A stretch of DNA of 64,000 nt from Site-B1 sp963827785 (GTDB lineage: Bacteria > Bacteroidota > Bacteroidia > Flavobacteriales > Flavobacteriaceae). A model generated the notes under the pieces. The model made no database searches. It was not told the origin of the DNA and saw only the letters and a list, made by a program, of their open reading frames with translations. The position numbers were made by a program, and so were the translations under genes. Shown here piece by piece: positions 27,523-36,302 of the stretch. The DNA lies in the NCBI GenBank assembly GCA_963827785.1, contig CAWHCT010000005.1:1-64000 (forward strand), written 5' to 3'. Position 1 is the stretch's first letter. Every line of letters begins with the position of its first letter.

Positions 27523-30252
27523 ATGGAGACGATACAAGACGTTAAAACAAGAGTTTACAAATTCGGAAATAAGACTGCTGATGGTAACAGCAAGATGAAA
27601 AACCTTTTAGGGGGCAAAGGAGCCAATTTAGCAGAAATGAGTTTAATAGGAATTCCAGTACCACCGGGATTCACAATTACTACTGAGGCTTGTACAGAAT
27701 ATAATGAATTAGGTCAGGATACTGTTATTGGTATGCTAAAACCAGAAGCAGAAAAAGCTATTGCCAATATAGAAAAAATAATGGAAGCCAAGTTTGGCGA
27801 TAAGGTAAATCCATTATTAGTATCTGTACGTTCTGGCGCAAGAGTTTCAATGCCGGGAATGATGGATACGGTTTTAAATTTAGGTTTAAATGATGATGTC
27901 GTAATTGGACTGGCAAAAAAATCTGGAAATGAGCGTTTTGCATGGGATTCCTACAGACGTTTTATTCAAATGTATGGTGATGTTGTTTTAGGCATGAAAC
28001 CTGAATCTAAAGAAGATATTGATCCTTTTGAAGAGATCATGGAAGCTCTTAAAGAAAAACGCAACATAGAATTAGATACTGATTTTAGCATTCAAGATTT
28101 AAAAGATCTTGTTCATGACTTCAAAGATGCTGTTAAAAAACGTACTGGTCACGATTTCCCAACAAATCCATGGGATCAACTTTGGGGAGCAGTTGTAGCT
28201 GTATTCAATAGCTGGAATGGAGACAGAGCTGTTTATTATAGAAACATGCACGGATATCCTTCAGATTGGGGAACAGCAGTAAATGTTCAAGCCATGGTTT
28301 ACGGTAATATGGGTGACAATTCCGGAACAGGAGTTTGTTTTACCCGTGATGCAGGAACAGGAGAAAATGTATTTAATGGAGAATATTTAATCAATGCACA
28401 AGGTGAAGATGTTGTTGCAGGAACAAGAACTCCTCAGCAAATCACAAAACTGGGTTCGCTTCGTTGGGCGGAATTAGCAAAAGTTGATGAAGCAGATAGA
28501 AAAGCAAACTACCCTTCATTAGAAGAGTTAATGCCTGATATATATAATGAATTAAATGGTTATCAGAAAAAACTCGAAGATCATTATAAGGACATGCAGG
28601 ATATGGAGTTTACTATGCAAGATGGTAAGCTTTGGATATTGCAGACAAGAAATGGTAAACGTACTGGTTCTGCAATGGTTAAAATTGCAATAGATAAATT
28701 AAAAGAAGGTTCGATTACAGAAGAAATGGCATTGCTTCGTATTGAACCTAATAAATTAGATGAATTATTACACCCGGTTTTTGATCCAAAAGCATTAAAA
28801 ACGGCACATGTAATTGCACAAGGTTTACCTGCATCTCCAGGAGCTGCTACTGGTCAAATTGTGTTTTTTGCTGATGAAGCTGATAAATACAAACACAGTA
28901 TTTTAGTTCGTATCGAGACGTCTCCTGAAGATCTGGAAGGTATGAACATTGCTAAAGGTATTTTAACCGCTCGTGGAGGTATGACTTCTCATGCTGCAGT
29001 TGTTGCTCGTGGAATGGGAAAATGCTGCGTGTCTGGAGCAGGAGCATTAAAAATTAATTATAAAAACAGAACCTTAACTGTTGACGGTCATGAATATCAT
29101 GAAGGTGACTGGATCTCTTTAAACGGATCTACAGGTAACATCATAGAAGGTAAAGTTGCAACTATAGAACCTGAACTAAGTGGAGAATTTGGCGAATTAA
29201 TGAAATTATCTGACAAATTTGCAACTATGAAAGTTCGTACAAATGCCGATTCACCTAAAGATGCAAAAGTTGCCCGTAATTTTGGTGCTCAAGGTATTGG
29301 TTTAACACGTACAGAGCACATGTTCTTTGAAGTTGATAGAATAAAAGCCATGCGTGAAATGATCCTGGCAGATACACTAAAAGGTCGAAAACACGCATTA
29401 GAGCAATTATTACCAATGCAACGAAGTGATTTTGAGGGAATTTTTGAAGCAATGGCTGGACTGCCTGTAACTGTGCGTTTATTAGATCCGCCATTACATG
29501 AGTTTGTGCCACACCAATTAGTTCAACAAAAAGAATTGGCTGAAGAAATGCATGTCACTTTTGAGGCGATTAAAAATAAAGTGGCTGAACTAGAAGAATT
29601 CAATCCAATGCTTGGTCATAGAGGTTGTAGATTAGGAATTACCTATCCGGAAATTACTGAGATGCAGGCAAGAGCAATTATTGAAGCGGCATTGAATTTG
29701 AAAAAGAAAGGCATAGAAGCCAAACCTGAAATTATGGTTCCTTTAATTGGAACATTGGCAGAATTTGAAAGTCAGGAAGCCATCATCAGAGCGACTGCAA
29801 AAAAGGTATTTGAAGAAAGAAAAGATACTATTGATTATTTAGTCGGTACAATGATTGAAATTCCTAGAGCAGCTTTAACAGCAGATCTAATTGCTAATAA
29901 AGCTGAATTCTTCTCTTTTGGTACAAACGATTTAACTCAAATGACATTTGGTTACTCACGTGATGATGCCGGTACATTCTTACCTATTTATATAGAAAAA
30001 GGTATCTTAAAAGTAGATCCTTTTGAAGTGTTGGATCAGGAAGGTGTTGGACAGTTGGTTAAGTTAGGAACAGAAAGAGGTAGACAAACAAAACCAAATT
30101 TAAAAGTTGGTATTTGTGGTGAGCACGGTGGTGAACCAAGTTCGGTTGAATTCTGTTTTAAAACAGGTATGAACTATGTGAGTTGCTCTCCTTATAGAGT
30201 GCCAATTGCTCGTATAGCTTCTGCGCAAGCAGCCATAAAAAGCAAAATGTAG
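27523..30252 (+). CDS. ppdK: Pyruvate, phosphate dikinase
   Basis: A 909-residue enzyme interconverting pyruvate, ATP and phosphate with phosphoenolpyruvate, AMP and diphosphate. The ATP-grasp nucleotide domain opens with LLGGKGANLAEMSLIG near residue 28. The phosphohistidine domain has GGMTSHAAVVARGMGKCC near residue 485. The PEP/pyruvate TIM barrel shows GLTRTEHMFFE, GHRGCRLGITYPEI and the closing motif GICGEHGGEPSSVEFC. Length is normal for the bacterial enzyme. It gives the cell reversible, diphosphate-linked control of the PEP/pyruvate step. A strong terminator follows. Confidence 0.98.
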   Translation: METIQDVKTRVYKFGNKTADGNSKMKNLLGGKGANLAEMSLIGIPVPPGFTITTEACTEYNELGQDTVIGMLKPEAEKAIANIEKIMEAKFGDKVNPLLVSVRSGARVSMPGMMDTVLNLGLNDDVVIGLAKKSGNERFAWDSYRRFIQMYGDVVLGMKPESKEDIDPFEEIMEALKEKRNIELDTDFSIQDLKDLVHDFKDAVKKRTGHDFPTNPWDQLWGAVVAVFNSWNGDRAVYYRNMHGYPSDWGTAVNVQAMVYGNMGDNSGTGVCFTRDAGTGENVFNGEYLINAQGEDVVAGTRTPQQITKLGSLRWAELAKVDEADRKANYPSLEELMPDIYNELNGYQKKLEDHYKDMQDMEFTMQDGKLWILQTRNGKRTGSAMVKIAIDKLKEGSITEEMALLRIEPNKLDELLHPVFDPKALKTAHVIAQGLPASPGAATGQIVFFADEADKYKHSILVRIETSPEDLEGMNIAKGILTARGGMTSHAAVVARGMGKCCVSGAGALKINYKNRTLTVDGHEYHEGDWISLNGSTGNIIEGKVATIEPELSGEFGELMKLSDKFATMKVRTNADSPKDAKVARNFGAQGIGLTRTEHMFFEVDRIKAMREMILADTLKGRKHALEQLLPMQRSDFEGIFEAMAGLPVTVRLLDPPLHEFVPHQLVQQKELAEEMHVTFEAIKNKVAELEEFNPMLGHRGCRLGITYPEITEMQARAIIEAALNLKKKGIEAKPEIMVPLIGTLAEFESQEAIIRATAKKVFEERKDTIDYLVGTMIEIPRAALTADLIANKAEFFSFGTNDLTQMTFGYSRDDAGTFLPIYIEKGILKVDPFEVLDQEGVGQLVKLGTERGRQTKPNLKVGICGEHGGEPSSVEFCFKTGMNYVSCSPYRVPIARIASAQAAIKSKM

Positions 30253-30273
30253 TTTTCCATAGTTTTAATAATC

Positions 30274-30312
30274 AAAAAACCCTTAATAATTTTTATTTAT
30301 TAAGGGTTTTTT
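30274..30312. terminator. Bidirectional terminator after ppdK
   Basis: AAAAAACCCTTAATAA and TTATTAAGGGTTTTTT form a perfect 16-bp inverted repeat between the convergent ppdK and DUF4136 genes, with T runs on both strands. Confidence 0.9.
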
Positions 30313-30323
30313 ATAGTCTTATT

Positions 30324-30869
30324 TTACTTAATTCCAGGTGGAAATTGTTCCAATATCTTGGAGGCAAATTCTTTAATACGTTCTTCTTTTTTCTCAACAT
30401 TTCTTGTTAAGTAACCGGTACCCTGACCTTGCCATATCAACTCTTTTTTATTAGCATCAATCAGGTCGATATAAAGCTGTCCTTCAGTTCTTGTTGAAAC
30501 CATTGGTTGATTCCAGCCCCAGCCCCAGCCAGGTCCAAATCCTCCCCAGCCCCAGGCTCCTGCTCCCCAATAGTTATTGTAAACATCAACACGTTGATTT
30601 GATTTTGTGAAAATGCTAACCAATAGATCAGGCTTTTCAGATTTTGTATATCCTTTAGCTAACAATTCAGACTCAATAGCCCTTAGAATTCTGCGCTTAT
30701 CAATATCATTGATCTCTGCCTTGTCAATTCCCGGTTTAAAGAATGCAAAAGTTTTGAATTCATTGAAATCGGTATTTCTTTCATAATCTGCTGCAACCTT
30801 TACAGAGCTGCACGATGTTACTACTAAAGCAAGTAGTAAGATTGATAAAATTTTTATTGATCTTTTCAT
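30324..30869 (-). CDS. DUF4136 lipoprotein
   Basis: A 181-residue lipoprotein with lipobox VVTSCSS at about residue 20. The mature part fits DUF4136: VAADYERNTDFNEFKTFAFF, KRRILRAIESELLAKGY, a Gly/Trp-rich centre (WGAGAWGWGGFGPGWGWGWN) and LYIDLIDANKKELIWQG. Members are outer- or inner-membrane lipoproteins of unknown function. It lies 19 bp downstream of hutU on the same strand. Confidence 0.9.
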   Translation of the reverse strand: MKRSIKILSILLLALVVTSCSSVKVAADYERNTDFNEFKTFAFFKPGIDKAEINDIDKRRILRAIESELLAKGYTKSEKPDLLVSIFTKSNQRVDVYNNYWGAGAWGWGGFGPGWGWGWNQPMVSTRTEGQLYIDLIDANKKELIWQGQGTGYLTRNVEKKEERIKEFASKILEQFPPGIK

Positions 30870-30888
30870 ATTCGAATTTTTTTTATGG

Positions 30889-32885
30889 TTATAAAGTATC
30901 TAATAACGAATCATCAACTAGATTTGGTATGGTCACTTTTAAATCAGGTTCATTTTTCATGGCTCGTTTTATCGCAAAAACAGCTTCTTCATTTCTCGCC
31001 CAACTTCGTCTGGCAATTCCATTATTGACATCCCAAAACAGCATCGATTTTATACGCCTTTCGGCTTCTTTAGTACCATCAAGAACCATACCAAATCCAC
31101 CATTTATTACTTCGCCCCAACCAACACCACCACCATTGTGAATGCTAACCCAGGTAGCACCTCTAAAGCTATCGCCAATAACATTTTGAATGGCCATATC
31201 AGCCGTAAATTGTGAACCATCATAAATATTACTGGTTTCTCTGTAAGGAGAATCGGTTCCGGAAACATCATGATGATCACGACCTAAAACCACATATACC
31301 AATCTCGCCTTTTGCAATGGCATTATTAAATGCTTTAGCAATTTTCATTCGTCCTTCAGCATCGGCATATAATATTCTGGCTTGTGAACCAACAACCAGT
31401 TTATTTTCCTGAGCGCCTTTTATCCATTTAATATTATCAGCCATTTGTTGCTGAATCTCCTTAGGAGATTTTATTTTAATTTCTTCTAAAACCTTACATG
31501 CAATAGCATCTGTTTTTGCAAGATCTTCAGGTTTTCCTGATGTACATACCCAACGAAAAGGTCCAAATCCATAATCAAAACACATAGGACCCATAATATC
31601 CTGAACATAACTAGGATATTTAAAATCAATACCATTTTCAGCCATAATATCTGCTCCTGCTCTTGATGCTTCCAATAAGAAGGCATTTCCGTAATCAAAG
31701 AAATAGGTGCCTTTTGCAGTATGTTTATTTATTGAAGTCACATGTCGCCGTAATGATTTCTGAACTTTTTCTTTAAATAGATCAGGATTGATTGCCATCA
31801 TATCATTAGCTTCTTCAAATGACAATCCAACAGGATAATAACCACCAGCCCATGGATTATGAAGTGAAGTTTGGTCACTTCCTAAATCAATATGGATATT
31901 TGCTTCATCAAATTTTTCCCAGACTTCAACAATATTTCCTTGATAGGCAATAGATACGGTTTCATTGCCTTTTTTGGCCTTTTTAACGCGTGAAACTAAT
32001 TCATTTAAATCAGTAATAAACTTCATCTACCCAACCTTGAGAATGTCTTGTTTGAACTGCTTTCGGATTAACTTCAGCACAAACAGTAATACATCCTGCA
32101 ATATTTCCAGCTTTTGGTTGTGCGCCACTCATTCCTCCTAATCCGGAAGTAACAAATAGATTTCCTTTTGGCAGATTTCTTAATTTTTCTAAAACCATTC
32201 AAAACGGTTATTGTTGTACCATGAACAATTCCTTGCGGACCAATATACATATAGCTGCCGGCAGTCATTTGTCCATATTGTGTGACGCCAAGTGCATTGA
32301 ATTTTTCCCAATCATCCTGCTTTGAATAATTTGGGATCATCATTCCATTGGTAACAACTACTCTTGGAGCCTCTTTGTGTGAAGGAAACAATCCCATAGG
32401 ATGACCTGAATACATGACCAGTGTTTGCTCATCATTCATTTCTGATAAGATATTTCATGGTCAATCTGTATTGAGCCCAGTTCTGAAAAACGGCTCCATT
32501 ACCACCATATGTGATCAGTTCATGAGGATGCTGTGCAACAGCATAATCCAGATTATTCTGAATCATTAGCATAATAGCTGCTGCTTGTTTTGATTTGCAG
32601 GATACTCATCAATTGGTCTTGCATACATTTTATAATCAGGACGGAACCGGTACATGTATATTCTTCCGTAATTTTCTAATTCATCCTTGAATTCCCTTAG
32701 TAATTTTGCATGATGCTTTTTGTCAAAATAGCGCAGTGCATTTTTAAGAGCTAATTTTTTTTCTTCTTTAGTCAAAATATCTTTTCGTTTTGGAGCATGA
32801 TTCATAGGAGGGATCATAAGGTTTTGGTTCAGGTAATTCATCTGGGATGCCTTCTGCAACCAAATATTTGAATGGTATCTGTCAT
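30889..32885 (-). pseudogene. hutU: Urocanate hydratase, about seven frameshifts
   Basis: Urocanase, the NAD-dependent enzyme turning urocanate into imidazolonepropionate in histidine degradation. All conserved blocks are present but in changing frames: HAPKRKDILTKEEKKLALKN, MYSGHPMGLFPSHKEAPRVV, TSGLGGMSGAQPKAGNIAGC, GSDQTSLHNPWAGGYYPVG, VVLGRDHHDVSGTDS and GDSFRGATWVSIHNGGGVGW. I place single-base indels near 32861, 32808, 32610, 32447, 32182, 32018 and 31295 (six extra bases, one missing). The net change of +5 brings 1997 nt to exactly 664 codons, the usual length. With no substitution-type stops, I favour sequence error. The start at 32885 follows directly on the DUF5522 gene. Confidence 0.9.
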
Positions 32886-33047
32886 TTGTTTTTTTGAGTT
32901 CTTGTTTTCATTAAACCCATAAGGGCAGTGTCTGCAATTACTTTCACAACAATAGCCGCGTTTAAGTAAATATTGTTCCGTAAAAACGCGATATCCTTGT
33001 TCTGATAAATAAAAATCGCCCTCTTCCAGGGGAATAATTTCCTTCAT
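32884..33047 (-). CDS. DUF5522 Cys-rich small protein
   Basis: A small protein of about 54 residues with a Cys cluster typical of DUF5522: GYCCESNCRHCPYGF near residues 31-45, likely a metal-binding site. The frame has no stop before the hutU start and runs on to 32838, which would fuse the two. A seven-A run just before the hutU ATG offers an explanation: with six A the frame ends in TGA overlapping the ATG as ATGA, a normal coupled junction. I therefore place the true end at about 32884. Function unknown. Confidence 0.7.
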
Positions 33048-33096
33048 ATATCACAAAGATAATGTAAATTGGTTTGATTTTTGAAAGCTGTATTTT

Positions 33097-33426
33097 ATGA
33101 TTTTAATCTCTAAATATTTGTTACCGAAAGGATATAATGGACTGGCAATTTATCCGTTTATGATCTTAAAAAGTAGAGCATTAAAACAAAACAGAGTAGT
33201 TTTAAATCATGAAAGGATCCATTTAAGGCAACAAATAGAATTGTTATTAATTCCTTTTTATATTTGGTATCTAGCAGAATTTATTATCTGTCTCATTAAA
33301 TATAAAAATTGGCATATGGCTTATTATAATATTTCTTTTGAGAGAGAAGCCTATAATAATGAGACAGATTTTAATTATTTAAAGAAAAGGAAATTTTGTC
33401 AATTTTTAAATTATATGAGTAAGTGA
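33097..33426 (+). CDS. Small HExxH membrane protein
   Basis: A 109-residue protein with a zinc-peptidase-like motif HERIH in VVLNHERIHLRQQIE (residues about 36-50), a hydrophobic helix just after it (LLIPFYIWYLAEFIICLI) and a later FEREAY that could supply the third metal ligand as in gluzincins. It resembles the core of M56/BlaR1-type membrane peptidases but lacks the rest. I regard it as a putative minimal membrane metallopeptidase; activity is untested. It ends in a 4-bp overlap (GTGA) with the next gene. Confidence 0.65.
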   Translation: MILISKYLLPKGYNGLAIYPFMILKSRALKQNRVVLNHERIHLRQQIELLLIPFYIWYLAEFIICLIKYKNWHMAYYNISFEREAYNNETDFNYLKKRKFCQFLNYMSK

Positions 33427-34337
33427 TATTTCAAATTGGAAATAGTATAAATCAGCAAATTGAATTACCCAATGAATTGGGAGTAGAATTGTATTTAAAG
33501 CGAGAGGACAGGATTCATTCCATGATATCAGGTAATAAATACCGAAAACTTAAATACAATATTTTAGAAGCAAAGAAGTTAGGTTTTAGGAAATTGTTGA
33601 CGTTTGGAGGTGCTTATTCAAATCATATAGCAGCATTTGCTTCAGTTGGAAAAGAGTTTGATTTTGATACAATAGGGATAATAAGAGGTGAGGAGTTGCA
33701 AAGAAAGATCAACGAAAATCCAACCTTGAATTTTGCCCAAAGTTGTGGTATGCAGTTTAAGTTTGTGGATAGAGCGAACTACAGGGAGAAAAACACATTG
33801 GAATTTATTGATAAACTGGAAAAAGATTTTGGTCATTTTTATCTTATTCCTGAAGGAGGCACTAATGAATTAGCGATAAAAGGCTGTGAAGAGATATTAA
33901 CAAAAGAGGATACAGATTTCGATTTTGTTTGTTGCTCTGTTGGTACTGGCGGAACAATTTCAGGTTTGATAAATAGTTCAAAACCAGATCAGCAAATTTT
34001 AGGGTTTCCTGCATTAAAAGGAGATTTTTTAAAGAAAGAAATTGTTAAATTTGCTCAGAAGTCAAATTGGGAGCTAATCACCGATTATCATTTTGGAGGT
34101 TATGCCAAAGTCACCAAAGAACTAATTGATTTTATAAATGATTTTAAAATAAACACCAAAATTCAATTAGATCCTGTATACACAGGAAAGATGATGTTTG
34201 GGATTATGGATTTAATTAATAAAGGGTTTTTTCCAAAGGGATCAAAAATATTAGCGATCCATACCGGAGGTTTACAAGGCATCCAGGGAATGAATAAATT
34301 ACTAACTGAAAAAGGAATTACCAATTGTATTGTATGA
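33423..34337 (+). CDS. ACC deaminase / D-cysteine desulfhydrase family enzyme
   Basis: A 304-residue PLP-dependent enzyme of the 1-aminocyclopropane-1-carboxylate deaminase/D-cysteine desulfhydrase family. ELYLKREDRIHSMISGNKYR near residues 22-41 contains the lysine that would bind PLP, followed by LTFGGAYSNHIAAFASVG. The phosphate-binding SVGTGGTISGL is near residue 177. The likely start is GTG at 33423, overlapping the previous stop as GTGA. Most bacterial members act on D-cysteine; the substrate is not decided by sequence alone. It overlaps the next gene by 4 bp (ATGA). Confidence 0.88.
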   Translation: MIFQIGNSINQQIELPNELGVELYLKREDRIHSMISGNKYRKLKYNILEAKKLGFRKLLTFGGAYSNHIAAFASVGKEFDFDTIGIIRGEELQRKINENPTLNFAQSCGMQFKFVDRANYREKNTLEFIDKLEKDFGHFYLIPEGGTNELAIKGCEEILTKEDTDFDFVCCSVGTGGTISGLINSSKPDQQILGFPALKGDFLKKEIVKFAQKSNWELITDYHFGGYAKVTKELIDFINDFKINTKIQLDPVYTGKMMFGIMDLINKGFFPKGSKILAIHTGGLQGIQGMNKLLTEKGITNCIV

Positions 34338-35149
34338 GAATTAAAAGAATTGTATTTGTGATTGGTTTGGCATTTTTTGTTGCAAGTTGCGGCTCAAAAA
34401 AAGCAGTGGTTACTAAAAAGTCAAAATCTGACAAAGAAGAGGTCGTGCAGGTAGAAATGCCGGTTGAAGAAAATGAACCTGAAATAGAAGAACGTGAAAT
34501 CACAATAACCGATACACCCGAGGTTTATGCAAGTCCAACAGAGGAATACATTGCGATATATAGCGATATAGCACAGGAAGAAATGAGGCAATATGGCGTT
34601 CCGGCTAGTATTACCCTGGCTCAGGGTATATTGGAATCAACCTCCGGCAGAGGTCGTTTGGCCGTTGAAGCCAACAATCATTTCGGGATCAAATGCCACG
34701 GATGGACCGGTGCAAAGATCTTCCATGATGATGATGAAAAGGGGGAATGTTTTAGAAAGTACAAGAATTCAACATATTCATTTCAGGATCATTCGGTGTT
34801 TTTAACCTCCAGAAAACGCTACTACAAATTATTTATGTTGGAGAAAGATGATTACAAGGGTTGGGCTAAAGAGTTGAAAGCAGCAGGATATGCTACAGAC
34901 AGAAAATACCCTCATAAACTAATCAGTTTAATTGAACGTTATCAGTTATATAGATTTGACGCAGAAGTTTTGGGTAAGGATCATAAAATTAACGATAAAC
35001 ACGTTGTTGTTACTGGTGATACTTTGTATTCAATATCAAAGAAATTTAAATTAACCATAGCTGAATTAAAAGAATTGAACGGTTTGGATTCCGATCATTT
35101 ATTTGTGGGTCAGGTACTCTATGTTAAACCGTTGCCCAAAGATTACTAA
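34334..35149 (+). CDS. Glucosaminidase with LysM, lipoprotein
   Basis: A 271-residue exported murein hydrolase. Start 34334 (MRIKRIVFVIG) is chosen because it overlaps the upstream stop as ATGA and leads straight into a lipoprotein signal with lipobox VASC. After a Glu-rich linker, a glucosaminidase domain (about 75-205) shows SITLAQGILESTSGRGRLAV with the catalytic Glu and NNHFGIKCHGWTG. A LysM domain closes the protein (VVVTGDTLYSISKKFKLTIA). It cleaves glycan strands in the cell wall. Confidence 0.94.
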   Translation: MRIKRIVFVIGLAFFVASCGSKKAVVTKKSKSDKEEVVQVEMPVEENEPEIEEREITITDTPEVYASPTEEYIAIYSDIAQEEMRQYGVPASITLAQGILESTSGRGRLAVEANNHFGIKCHGWTGAKIFHDDDEKGECFRKYKNSTYSFQDHSVFLTSRKRYYKLFMLEKDDYKGWAKELKAAGYATDRKYPHKLISLIERYQLYRFDAEVLGKDHKINDKHVVVTGDTLYSISKKFKLTIAELKELNGLDSDHLFVGQVLYVKPLPKDY

Positions 35150-35162
35150 GAGATAAAACATA

Positions 35163-35197
35163 AAAAAAGCCCTAAATATTTTTAGGGCTTTCTTTTT
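35163..35197. terminator. Bidirectional terminator
   Basis: AAAGCCCTAAA and TTTAGGGCTTT form a stem between convergent genes, flanked by A and T runs. Confidence 0.88.
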
Positions 35198-35208
35198 GCT
35201 TAATAATG

Positions 35209-35553
35209 TTATAAATAATCTTTTATTATCAATTTGAACTTGGCATATTGATCCTCTGTCAGATATTCCTGCATTGAATTCTCGAAACTTTCATCAACTT
35301 TTAAGAAAACCTTTTCTGTTTCTTCTTTTGAATAAGTACTATTCGCTATTTCCTGTTTAGCTTTTTCTCTTGCCATAAAGGCTCTCCATACCAACCCTTG
35401 CTGATTCCCATCTAATCCAAATTCCTGAGTTAATCTATGAGTTTTTTCCTTTGCAATAACTCCGGGATTTGTTTCTTTATCCTGAGCTTTTATATCTTGA
35501 GTGCCTAAAAACAATGTTATTATGATCAAAGAAAATTTAAGTAGATTTTTCAT
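35209..35553 (-). CDS. Exported Spy-like helical protein
   Basis: A 114-residue protein with a signal peptide (cleavage near IKAQ, residue 23). The mature part is helical and reads like an LTxxQ-type protein: THRLTQEFGLDGNQQGLVWR and YLTEDQYAKFKLIIKD. It may be related to Spy/CpxP chaperones; this is a weak resemblance. It lies next to a second protein of similar build. Confidence 0.65.
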   Translation of the reverse strand: MKNLLKFSLIIITLFLGTQDIKAQDKETNPGVIAKEKTHRLTQEFGLDGNQQGLVWRAFMAREKAKQEIANSTYSKEETEKVFLKVDESFENSMQEYLTEDQYAKFKLIIKDYL

Positions 35554-35662
35554 ATTGTGTTTTTAAAGGCCTAAAATAAGAATTTTAATTTTAATTCAGC
35601 AAAAAAAATAGAGCACCAATTTTTAAAATCAATGCTCCATTCAAACCAACTAACTAACCAAA

Positions 35663-36130
35663 TTATGACCTCTTTGTTCTTTGCTCTTTTTGTTTTCCAG
35701 ATTTTTTACCTCTATTATTGGCATGTGTTTTCTCCCATTTTTCCATCTGATCTGCATTCAGGATCTTAGACATTTTTTGTTTCATTTCCAGTTGCTTGTC
35801 CAGTCTTTCGTTCATCATTTCTAATCTTTCTTCCTTGCTTGGTTTCTCTCCTTTTCCATCTTTCATTTTAGCCTGTCGAGCTTCCATTTTTGCCTTGCGA
35901 TCCATAGCATTCTCAAGATTGAGTTTTTGAATTTGCTTTTGTTGCCCATCAGATAAGTCCAAATCCAATGCCATTTGCTTGGTTTGTAACTGAGCGACTT
36001 CTTCAGGTGTAAAATCTTTAAATTTGTCTTGACGCTCCATTCGGTCCCCTTTGCGGAAATCCTTTTTTCTGTCCTGAGCACTAACTTGAATTGTTACTAG
36101 TGCAAGTGCTATTAAAATTAATTTTTTCAT
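35663..36130 (-). CDS. DUF4890 / Spy-like periplasmic protein
   Basis: A 155-residue exported protein: signal peptide with cleavage near VSAQ, then a very charged helical body rich in Lys, Glu, Gln and Met. QMALDLDLSDGQQKQIQKLN and ILNADQMEKWEKTHANNRGK are the LTxxQ-like units of the Spy/DUF4890 group, which act as periplasmic chaperones or stress-linked proteins. The basic tail (KKSGKQKEQRTKRS) is notable. Together with the gene at 35209 it forms a pair of similar proteins. Confidence 0.8.
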   Translation of the reverse strand: MKKLILIALALVTIQVSAQDRKKDFRKGDRMERQDKFKDFTPEEVAQLQTKQMALDLDLSDGQQKQIQKLNLENAMDRKAKMEARQAKMKDGKGEKPSKEERLEMMNERLDKQLEMKQKMSKILNADQMEKWEKTHANNRGKKSGKQKEQRTKRS

Positions 36131-36302
36131 GTTTTAGTTTTTATGAATTATTTGCTATTAAGACTAGGGACTTAGGCAATGGTTTAACCAGGTTTCCATT
36201 TTTAACTTCTGATTAACATTCTTTATATAATTAAATTGACGATTAGTCAATTTTAATCTAACTTTGGTGTTCAACAAAAAATAATAAATTCACTTATAAA
36301 AC

